The position numbers were made by a program, and so were the translations under genes. 11,988 nt of DNA from Erythrobacter sp. UBA3075 (GTDB lineage: Bacteria; Pseudomonadota; Alphaproteobacteria; Sphingomonadales; Sphingomonadaceae): positions 815-12,802 of the forward strand of contig DFBR01000189.1 in NCBI GenBank assembly GCA_002367375.1, given 5' to 3'. The notes below the pieces were generated by a model. That model saw nothing but the letters and a program-made list of their open reading frames with translations, did no database searches and was not told the origin of the DNA. Every line of letters begins with the position of its first letter. Position 1 is the first letter of the stretch. Shown one piece after another: positions 6,107-11,988 of the stretch.

Positions 6107-7888
6107 TCAATCGGCCCAGGCAGCGTCTTCGAGATGCAATTCTGCGGCCGGTTTGCTGCCCCAGTCATCAATCTTCGCACGGCCAGCGAGCCAAAGCCGT
6201 CGTCCCTTTGCGCCGTGGAGAAGTGTTTGACCCATTTCGCTGTTCGCGGCGCGGAAAGCGATGCCCTTGAAGCGAGCGCCGTCTTGTCCCGCAGCAATCA
6301 CGCGCAGGTGATCGCTGCCTACGATATCGGCCTTAACCAAATGCACCGGACCAACAGCGATACGAGGACCGGGCCAGCCAACGCCATAGGGGCCGGCACC
6401 CTCAAGCGTTTCGACCAATTCGGGAGTCAGCCCGCCCGGAGCCAGTGCCAGATCGAGCACCATTTGCTGTTCTGCACTCGCGCGAGCAACCGGGCCGGAA
6501 AGATGATCCGCCAGCCAATCCGAGAAGGCGTCCAACCGGTCCGATGCGATGGTCAGCCCCGCCGCCATGGCATGACCGCCGCCTTTGACCAGCAATCCTG
6601 CCTCGGTCGCGCCGATGATCGCCGCGCCAAGGTCCACGCCGGGGATTGAACGGCCCGAACCTTTGCCTTCGCCAGCGTCGTCATCCAGCGCGATAACCAC
6701 GCTGGGCTTGCCTGACTTTTCCTTGATTCGCCCGGCGACGATCCCGATTACGCCGGGATGCCAGCCGTGGCCCGCGCAGACGACAATTGGGCGATTGTGC
6801 TGGGCGCTAAGCTGTTCCTCCGCCGCTTCCTGCACTGCCGCCTCGATCGCGCGGCGCTCTTCATTGAGGCGGGAGAGCTGTTCAGCAATGTCGCGTGCTT
6901 CGCCAGCATCCTCGGTCGTGAGCAGTCGCACACCCAGCGTCGCTTCGCCCACGCGGCCACCAGCATTGATTCGCGGACCAAGTGCAAATCCGCAATCGCT
7001 CGCGGCAGGAGCGGCTTTGAGGCGGCTGGCATCGATCAGCGCGGCCATACCGGTGTTCGCGCGCTTCGCCATCACTTTGAGGCCCTGCGCCACGAAGGCG
7101 CGGTTTAGCCCGCGAATCGCGGCGACATCGGCCACAGTGCCGAGCGCCACGAGATCGAGCAGCGACATCAGGTCCGGCTCTGCCCTGTCCTCGAAATAAC
7201 CGCGTTGACGCAAGGTTCGGACGATCGCGACCGCCAGGACAAAGGCGACGCCCACCGCCGCGAGGTGGCCGTGCTCGGCGGCAAGATCGCTCTCGTCCAG
7301 CCGGTTCGGGTTGACCAGCGCATAGGTGCGCGGAAGCTCAGGTGAGCATTTGTGATGGTCCACCACAATCACATCGATACCGGCATCATGCGCCATGCCC
7401 AGCGCTTCATGCGCCATTGCCCCGCAATCGACGGTGACGATCAGGCTGGAGCCATCCTCGCCAATCCGCAAAAGAGCCTCACCGCTGGGGCCGTATCCTT
7501 CGAGCAGGCGGTCAGGAATGTAGTGATTTGCATCATGTCCGAGCATTCGGATCAGGCGGATAAGCAGCGCCGAGCTGGTCGCGCCGTCGACATCGTAATC
7601 GCCGTACACTGTCAGCGGTTCGCGCGCGATCACGGCTTCAGCAATGCGCTCTGCCGCGCGGTCCATATCAGCGAAAGCGGACGGATCGGGCAGAAAGCCG
7701 CGCAGGTTGGGCTGACGATGTTTGTCCAAGTCTTCACGCGTAACGCCGCGCGACAGCAGCAGCTGCGTGGTGATGTCCTCTTCCAGCCCCACGATCCCGG
7801 CGGCAATCTCCATATTGCCACCGCGCCATCGCCAGGCTTTTCCCGACAGTGATTGCTCGACACCCAGAACTGCGACTTTCGTGCTCAT
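6107..7888 (-). CDS. recJ: RecJ, single-stranded-DNA-specific 5'-3' exonuclease
   Basis: This cytoplasmic DHH-family exonuclease degrades single-stranded DNA in RecF-pathway recombination, mismatch repair and base excision repair. The protein has 593 residues, close to the 577 of E. coli RecJ. Its DHH-family motifs are intact: YGDYDVDGATS (Asp97, 99 and 101, metal ligands), VDCGAMAHEA (Asp154), VVDHHK (177-180) and LGTVADV (Asp254). The C-terminal DHHA1-type region has LGPRINAGGR (303-312), CAGHGWHPGVIGIVAGR and KGGGHAMAAG, followed by an OB-fold-like tail. The ATG at 7886-7888 has TATAGG and AGG upstream but no strong ribosome site. Some homologues start later, near MEIAAGIVGL (residue 26). 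The gene is divergent from the plus-strand pair and is followed by tRNA-Glu. Confidence 0.97.
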   Translation of the reverse strand: MSTKVAVLGVEQSLSGKAWRWRGGNMEIAAGIVGLEEDITTQLLLSRGVTREDLDKHRQPNLRGFLPDPSAFADMDRAAERIAEAVIAREPLTVYGDYDVDGATSSALLIRLIRMLGHDANHYIPDRLLEGYGPSGEALLRIGEDGSSLIVTVDCGAMAHEALGMAHDAGIDVIVVDHHKCSPELPRTYALVNPNRLDESDLAAEHGHLAAVGVAFVLAVAIVRTLRQRGYFEDRAEPDLMSLLDLVALGTVADVAAIRGLNRAFVAQGLKVMAKRANTGMAALIDASRLKAAPAASDCGFALGPRINAGGRVGEATLGVRLLTTEDAGEARDIAEQLSRLNEERRAIEAAVQEAAEEQLSAQHNRPIVVCAGHGWHPGVIGIVAGRIKEKSGKPSVVIALDDDAGEGKGSGRSIPGVDLGAAIIGATEAGLLVKGGGHAMAAGLTIASDRLDAFSDWLADHLSGPVARASAEQQMVLDLALAPGGLTPELVETLEGAGPYGVGWPGPRIAVGPVHLVKADIVGSDHLRVIAAGQDGARFKGIAFRAANSEMGQTLLHGAKGRRLWLAGRAKIDDWGSKPAAELHLEDAAWAD

Positions 7889-8002
7889 GACAATGGCCTA
7901 TAGTGCAGGGTGATGTGTGGGAAGGGATGTCCGCTGGCTCTCGACAGAAAGCGTGGTTACGTAAAGTGCTAAACAGCCCGGTAACTAATAAGTTACAAGT
8001 AA
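7889..8002. promoter_or_regulatory. Divergent promoter region, recJ and the plus-strand pair
   Basis: This 114-bp gap separates the start of recJ from the start of the 279-aa gene, so both promoters should lie here. It is less GC-rich toward its right end. It holds an 8-bp palindrome TTACGTAA (7957-7964) and a perfect inverted repeat (7981-7996, listed separately). On the minus strand TATAGG at 7904-7899 region lies too near the recJ ATG for a long leader. No consensus -35/-10 pair could be assigned with confidence in either direction. Confidence 0.4.
7981..7996. repeat. Perfect inverted repeat GTAACT-AATA-AGTTAC at a gene start
   Basis: Six-base arms GTAACT and AGTTAC surround AATA, ending six bases before the ATG at 8003. 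The AT-rich centre contains ACTAAT and TAATAA, which could be a -10 element; in that case the transcript would start at or next to the ATG (leaderless), consistent with the lack of a ribosome site. The repeat would then be well placed as an operator. As RNA it could also form a short hairpin. Neither use is shown. Confidence 0.45.
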
Positions 8003-8842
8003 ATGGCTATGACTCGACGCCACGCCGATTTAGCGGCATCTGAATTGACACCAAAAAGGGGGTTTGGTTCGATAGCGAGTGCGCAAAGCCTTGAGTCGAA
8101 TAGCGTTGCTTCTGCCGTTTCGCTGATTTTTGCGGCGGACAAACGGCCCTGCGCTCGTGATATTCGGGAATTGGCGGAGAGGTTGGGGCAGTTCACCCTC
8201 AGCATCGACCCTGCAGTGGATGGCGGGGAAGATGAAGGTTGGGTCGAATTGCTGGCCAATGGCCTGACCTTCGATCTGGTCGGACTCGCCCCAAATGTCG
8301 CGAAAGCCTTACCTGAATGCGAGCATAGATTCGCCTTGCCGGACGGTTTTGATTCGGCAGGAATGGAAGCGATTACCCTGACGCCCGGCCCGCATTTGTC
8401 AGGCGGAGGCGCGATGTTCCCGGTTGTGCGCTGCCTCGCATTGCTGGCAGCGCAATTGTCGGAATTGGACAGTATCCAAGCGGTCGCATGGCATACTGCA
8501 CGTACATTCAGCGCGCCCGACTATTTCCGCCGCGGAGTGATGAACTGGATTGAAGGCGGCGTGTTTCCCGGCCTCGGGCTGACCGCTCTGACGACCAATC
8601 CTGACGGGGCAATGCAGACCAAAGGGCTGTCGCTTTTCACCAGTCAGGAATTGCGCCTTTCGCCGGAGATGTGCGCCGATCGCACAGAGGCGGCCAAGGT
8701 GGCGTTGCGGCTGGTCAACTGGCTTGTTGAGCATGGCCGGATAGAGCAGCCGTTCACCTTCACCGGACCTGCAGGAGAGACATTGGAGCTTGAACCTGTG
8801 GATAACTTTGGCATTGTTCAGGTGTGGAGAAGGTCACACTAA
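8003..8842 (+). CDS. Unrecognised 279-aa cytoplasmic protein, possibly DUF4261-like
   Basis: I do not recognise this gene securely. It has no signal peptide or membrane helix and is mildly acidic, so it should be cytoplasmic. Its layout faintly resembles the DUF4261 family: an N-terminal strand-helix unit (VASAVSLIFAADKRP then RDIRELAERLG, 35-62), a central GPHLSGGGAMFP (129-140) followed by a helix, SIQAVAWHTARTFS with Trp163 (157-170), and a TKGLSLFTSQELRL segment (206-219) before a final helix and GETLELEPV. Residues 1-34 look non-conserved, so the real start may be later than the ATG at 8003; no ribosome site is seen. Its last 19 bases overlap the GTG start of the AHH nuclease gene, so the two probably form one operon. 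Regulation may involve the inverted repeat just upstream. Confidence 0.75.
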   Translation: MAMTRRHADLAASELTPKRGFGSIASAQSLESNSVASAVSLIFAADKRPCARDIRELAERLGQFTLSIDPAVDGGEDEGWVELLANGLTFDLVGLAPNVAKALPECEHRFALPDGFDSAGMEAITLTPGPHLSGGGAMFPVVRCLALLAAQLSELDSIQAVAWHTARTFSAPDYFRRGVMNWIEGGVFPGLGLTALTTNPDGAMQTKGLSLFTSQELRLSPEMCADRTEAAKVALRLVNWLVEHGRIEQPFTFTGPAGETLELEPVDNFGIVQVWRRSH

Positions 8843-9393
8843 CGAGCTTCGCTGGACGAGCATTCGCCGACAAGATTGTCGGGTCTCGAGCGCATTTGCC
8901 GTTCAGGTCGGTCAACCGCCGTGGTCGATCGGGCTTTCTCGAAGATATGCAACGTCATCACCTGTTGCCGCGCCAGCTGTTGCGTGACGACTGCTTTGGC
9001 GAGCTGTTTCAGGTGTTGGGCCAGCGCTACGTGGGATTCGACGATTTTCGTGCCAATGGGCTGTTGCTTCCGGCCAGCACGTCGGCAGCGCTGACCACGG
9101 GCTTGCCGCTGCATCGCGGTCCGCATCGTATCTACAATGAACTCGTTGCGCAGCGGGTGGGAAAGGTGGAGGCCAGCTGGAAGCGGACGAATCTGCGCAG
9201 CCCGGAGATGGCGCGTGAAGAGGCGCTTATGCGGCTGAGCCTGCTGCAAAGTGCGCTTCGCCGCCGCCTGATGCAGCGTGAAAGGGGCGCTCTGGTGCTT
9301 AATCGCAAAGACCCGTTTCGCGCTGGTGTCGACTTCACAGAACTTGATGCGATGGCAGAATTGCTGTGGTCGGCCAGCGATCCAATCGGCTAG
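8824..9393 (+). CDS. AHH-type (HNH/Endo VII superfamily) nuclease-like protein
   Basis: This 189-residue protein carries the layout of the AHH domain, a predicted metal-dependent nuclease of the HNH/Endonuclease VII group: MQRHHLLPRQLL (His45-His46), then GFDDFRANGLLLP (71-83) and PLHRGPHRIYNELV (95-108, with His97 and His101). The alanine of the name motif is arginine here. The arginine-rich middle (about 132-155, LRSALRRRLMQRER-like) could bind nucleic acid. AHH domains are best known as toxin tips of secreted polymorphic toxins, but this one stands alone with no secretion signal or carrier domain, so an internal role is just as likely. The GTG at 8824 overlaps the preceding gene by 19 bp; TTG at 8896 and ATG at 8947 are alternatives, and the last would remove most of the region before the HH motif. 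The stop is six bases from that of the kinase gene. Confidence 0.82.
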   Translation: MEKVTLTSFAGRAFADKIVGSRAHLPFRSVNRRGRSGFLEDMQRHHLLPRQLLRDDCFGELFQVLGQRYVGFDDFRANGLLLPASTSAALTTGLPLHRGPHRIYNELVAQRVGKVEASWKRTNLRSPEMAREEALMRLSLLQSALRRRLMQRERGALVLNRKDPFRAGVDFTELDAMAELLWSASDPIG

Positions 9394-9399
9394 CGGCGC

Positions 9400-11424
9400 T
9401 TACGCGGCTTCCTCAAAGATTGGCCATTCACGTTTCAGAACTCGCAGCAACTCCGCTGGTTCTTGCGAAGTGTTGAGCCAACGTTCGAGCCTGCGGGAGG
9501 CTTCACCCAGTTCTGGCTCACCGAAATTCGCCGCCACACCTGCCAGCTTATGCAATTGGCGCGCCAGTTCATCCCAATCGGTCTGGTCTGCCTCGGTATC
9601 AAGCGTATGACGAAGACTTGTCACGATCTCGTTCTTCCGGTCACGATAACGGTCTTGCAGGCCCGTCATCGATGACAGGGTGGGAGAGCTGATGTCAGGT
9701 CCGGTTTCGCGCGGTTTCTTGCGCTCCTTCCCGGCCCCTTGCCTTGCTCTCCCATCGGGTGCCAGCCAGCGCGCCAATTCGCGCGCCAGTGCCACGGTCG
9801 TCACTGGCTTGCCGAGATGCGATTGCATGCCCGCTACATTGCAATTCGCGATGTCATCGGGGTAGCAATTGGCGGTGAGTGCTATGATCGGCAGGGTCTT
9901 CGCGTCATAGCCCAATGCGCGCAGGCGGCGGGTCGCTTCAAGTCCATCGACTCCGGGCATCTGCAAATCCATCAGCACTGCCTGAAACGGTATCTCGGCC
10001 TTGTCAGCCTCGATGACCGCGCTGACCGCCTGTTCTCCGTTTTTGACCAGTTGCGCATCCAGTTGAAGCGTATGGGCCATGGACATAATCAGTTCCTGAT
10101 TGATGCCATGATCCTCTGCGATAAGGATATGCGCGCCGGTCAGGCAGGACAGTGCATCGGCCTCGGAGATAGCTGGCAATGTGGTTGCTGGCATCACGGC
10201 CGCCTTGACCGGGGCGAGCGGCAGGCGGACGGTGAACTGCGTGCCAACGCCGCGCTTGGAATGCACGCTGATCTGGCCGCCCATCATCGTGACGAGCTGA
10301 CTACTGATGGCGAGGCCCAGGCCAGATCCGCCAAAGCGCCTCGCTGTGGAACCGTCTTCCTGCACAAATGGCGAAAAAATGTCCTCGAGCCGCGTTTCTT
10401 CGATCCCGATTCCGGTATCGATCACCGAAATGAGCAGTGAGCGGCCTTCGGTCGAATTTTCCATGCGCGCTTCAACATCGATACCTCCTGTTTCCGTGAA
10501 TTTTACCGCATTGCCGACCAAATTGAGCAGGATTTGACCGATGCGAAGCTGATCGAGTTGCAGAAATTTCGGGACGGCATCATCGACCCAGACGCTGACA
10601 GACAGTCCCTTTGCGCGAGCAATCGATTCGACCAGGTCGGCGCAATGCGAGAGCCTATAGCGCAGATCAGTGGGCTCCGGAACGATACTCAACTCGCCCG
10701 ATTCGATCTTGGCATGGTCGAGGATATCGTTGAGCAATTGCATCATCGCGCGACCGGAATCGGCGATCAATTGCACCTGACCGCGCTGATCTTCGTCCAG
10801 ATCGGTCTCCAGTAACAGCTCGGTAAACCCGATTACGCCGTTCATGGGGGTCCGGATATCGTGACTCATATGCGCGAGGAAGGTTGACTTGGACGCCGCC
10901 TCATTTTCCGCATTATCGCGCGCAATCTTGAGCTTTTCCTCCATTTCCTTGAGCCGTCCAATATCAAAATTGCACCCGGCATAGCCGCAAAATTGGCCGT
11001 CGGAATTGAATTCGGGTTGGCCCATACTGACCAACCATCGTTCGCCGCCGCTGGGATGCAGCCAACGAAATTCTGTCGAAAATGGTTCGCGTCGCGACAC
11101 AGCCAGCGTCCATACGGACAGGACGTCAGCTCGGTCGTCATGATGGATCAAGTTCACCCACGGCACGTTGAAGTCTTCAGCTTCTGCAAATCCGGACAAG
11201 TCTCTCAATGCCTGATTCACGAACACAAACCGTCCTGACGAGTCTGTTCGCCACAGTCCTGCAGGCGTAACCTCAGCCATCGCCTGAAAATTCAATGCGG
11301 CCACATTGGAATCGTTTTGCAACCGTATTTGCCGTTCGTGCAGAGCGCGAATGATGATCGCGGACAGCGCGCCTCCAGCGACAAAGGCAGCGATCAGGGT
11401 AACGTAGGTGATGAGCGCGGACAT
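9400..11424 (-). CDS. Hybrid histidine kinase (PAS-HisKA-HATPase-REC-HPt)
   Basis: This 674-residue sensor kinase carries a complete internal phosphorelay. It has one N-terminal membrane helix (about 4-27), a PAS domain (about 40-155; GRFVFVNQALRDLSGF, WLHPSGGERW), a short coiled linker (157-178), HisKA with FLAHMSHDIRTPMNGVIGF (phospho-His188), HATPase with N301/N305, DTGIGI (336-341) and GGSGLGLAIS (365-374), a receiver with ED (437-438), phospho-Asp486 in MDLQMPGVDG and Lys539, then an Arg/Lys-rich linker (560-573) and a C-terminal HPt with QLHKLAGVAANFG (phospho-His625). There is almost no periplasmic part, so the signal is probably cytoplasmic and sensed by PAS. No cognate response regulator is adjacent. 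It lies 82 bp downstream of leuA in the same direction. The ATG at 11422-11424 lacks a clear ribosome site. Confidence 0.93.
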   Translation of the reverse strand: MSALITYVTLIAAFVAGGALSAIIIRALHERQIRLQNDSNVAALNFQAMAEVTPAGLWRTDSSGRFVFVNQALRDLSGFAEAEDFNVPWVNLIHHDDRADVLSVWTLAVSRREPFSTEFRWLHPSGGERWLVSMGQPEFNSDGQFCGYAGCNFDIGRLKEMEEKLKIARDNAENEAASKSTFLAHMSHDIRTPMNGVIGFTELLLETDLDEDQRGQVQLIADSGRAMMQLLNDILDHAKIESGELSIVPEPTDLRYRLSHCADLVESIARAKGLSVSVWVDDAVPKFLQLDQLRIGQILLNLVGNAVKFTETGGIDVEARMENSTEGRSLLISVIDTGIGIEETRLEDIFSPFVQEDGSTARRFGGSGLGLAISSQLVTMMGGQISVHSKRGVGTQFTVRLPLAPVKAAVMPATTLPAISEADALSCLTGAHILIAEDHGINQELIMSMAHTLQLDAQLVKNGEQAVSAVIEADKAEIPFQAVLMDLQMPGVDGLEATRRLRALGYDAKTLPIIALTANCYPDDIANCNVAGMQSHLGKPVTTVALARELARWLAPDGRARQGAGKERKKPRETGPDISSPTLSSMTGLQDRYRDRKNEIVTSLRHTLDTEADQTDWDELARQLHKLAGVAANFGEPELGEASRRLERWLNTSQEPAELLRVLKREWPIFEEAA

Positions 11425-11457
11425 GACACGCCAGTAGGTCCTGACTGACTAGCGTAA

Positions 11458-11482
11458 GCCAATCAAGGACCTCCGGATTGGC
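11458..11482 (-). promoter_or_regulatory. Stem-loop between leuA and the kinase gene
   Basis: GCCAATC and GATTGGC form a perfect seven-pair stem around an 11-base loop, 24 bases after the leuA stop on the minus strand. The following bases are TTACGC, without a T-run, so it is not a clear intrinsic terminator. It lies 33 bases before the kinase ATG. It may end or protect the leuA transcript; the kinase promoter would have to be in the remaining short stretch or further upstream. Confidence 0.4.
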
Positions 11483-11506
11483 CCTTAGGGTGCGTGCAGT
11501 ATCGCC

Positions 11507-11988
11507 TTAAAAGCGCTGCGTGCCCGGTCCGTGTGAGGCGCTGTTGGCCGCGCTGAGCAAGGCGCGCACGCCTGCGGTCGCGACATCTTCATCGACGCCC
11601 ACGCCCCAACCGACGCGGCCCTCTGGAGTCTTGAATTCAATGTAGGCGGCAGCGCGCGAGTCCACGCCCGTGCCCAGCGCGTGTTCGGAATAATCGGTCA
11701 CTTCGAAATCGAGTCCGAAAGTTTCGCGCAAGGTCGCAAGGACTGATGAAATCAGGCCCTTGCCGCGCCCGGATACGCGCTGCGCTTCGCCATCGACTTC
11801 GACTGTCCCGGTGAATATCTTGGTGCCATCCGATGCGCTGGTTTCCTCGTAATCGACCAGCGCAAAGCGGCGCTTGTCGACTTGAAGATAATAGGTTTTC
11901 CGGAAACATTCCCAGATGTCAGCGGCGTTGAGTTCGCGGCCCAACTCGTCTGCCATGAATTGCACGTGGCGGGAGAAATCGGCTTGCA
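11507..11988 (-). CDS. leuA: LeuA, 2-isopropylmalate synthase, C-terminal part (N terminus beyond window)
   Basis: This enzyme makes 2-isopropylmalate from 2-oxoisovalerate and acetyl-CoA, the first committed step of leucine synthesis. Only the last 160 or so codons are present; the frame stays open to the window edge, reading ADFSRHVQFMADELGREL at the start, so the GTG at 11965 is not the true start. The segment ends the linker subdomain (ADIWECFRKTYY) and covers the leucine-binding regulatory domain: VSGRGKGLISSVLATLRETFGLDFEVTDYSEHALGTG, then RAAAYIEFKTPEGRVGWGVGVDEDVATAGVRALLSAAN. The GxGxGPI-like motif and the GVGxD segment are typical of feedback-inhibited LeuA of the long (actinobacterial/alphaproteobacterial, type 2) form. 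Citramalate synthase or homocitrate synthase are less likely. Confidence 0.92.
   Translation of the reverse strand, partial: QADFSRHVQFMADELGRELNAADIWECFRKTYYLQVDKRRFALVDYEETSASDGTKIFTGTVEVDGEAQRVSGRGKGLISSVLATLRETFGLDFEVTDYSEHALGTGVDSRAAAYIEFKTPEGRVGWGVGVDEDVATAGVRALLSAANSASHGPGTQRF

Noticed and set aside
8399..8734. 111-aa minus-strand frame
   Set aside because: It is antisense within the 279-aa gene, and its translation shows nothing domain-like.
11507..11965. A complete 152-aa gene starting at the GTG at 11965
   Set aside because: The frame continues to the window edge with LeuA-like residues (ADFSRHV), so this is the 3' part of a longer gene.

Overview
The window is a GC-rich, gene-dense piece of bacterial chromosome. 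It looks alphaproteobacterial, most likely from a sphingomonad or erythrobacter-type organism. That placement is an inference from codon use, the enlarged PstC and PstA permeases, an OprP/OprO-like porin next to pst, and a small stand-alone AHH-type nuclease gene. No database comparison was possible. Seven protein genes are complete and two run off the edges (pstA on the left, leuA on the right).

Positions 1-5820 hold a phosphate-starvation locus, all on the minus strand and so transcribed from right to left: phoR (sensor kinase), a phosphate-selective porin, pstS (binding lipoprotein), pstC and pstA (inner-membrane permease). pstA is cut by the window edge; pstB, phoU and phoB would be expected beyond it. 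Together these genes move phosphate from the outer membrane through the periplasm to the cytoplasm, and PhoR reports on supply. The 120-bp gap between phoR and the porin gene carries three PhoB-like 7-mers at an 11-bp period, themselves flanked by a 10-bp direct repeat. The porin is therefore the likely first gene of a Pho-controlled porin-pst transcript.

Positions 5952-7888 hold housekeeping genes on the minus strand: a tRNA-Glu (anticodon TTC, CCA encoded) with a recognisable promoter, and recJ, the single-strand 5'-3' exonuclease.

Positions 7889-9393 are the only plus-strand segment. A 115-bp divergent promoter region contains a perfect inverted repeat at the start codon of the first gene. 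It is followed by two overlapping genes: an unfamiliar 279-aa cytoplasmic protein (possibly DUF4261-like) and a 189-aa protein with the HNH-fold AHH nuclease signature. This pair is the least explained and most interesting part of the window.

Positions 9400-11988 return to the minus strand: a hybrid histidine kinase (PAS, HisKA, HATPase, receiver, HPt), whose stop codon lies six bases from that of the nuclease gene, and the C-terminal end of leuA (2-isopropylmalate synthase), separated from the kinase gene by a short gap with a stem-loop. No mobile element, CRISPR array or phage feature was seen.
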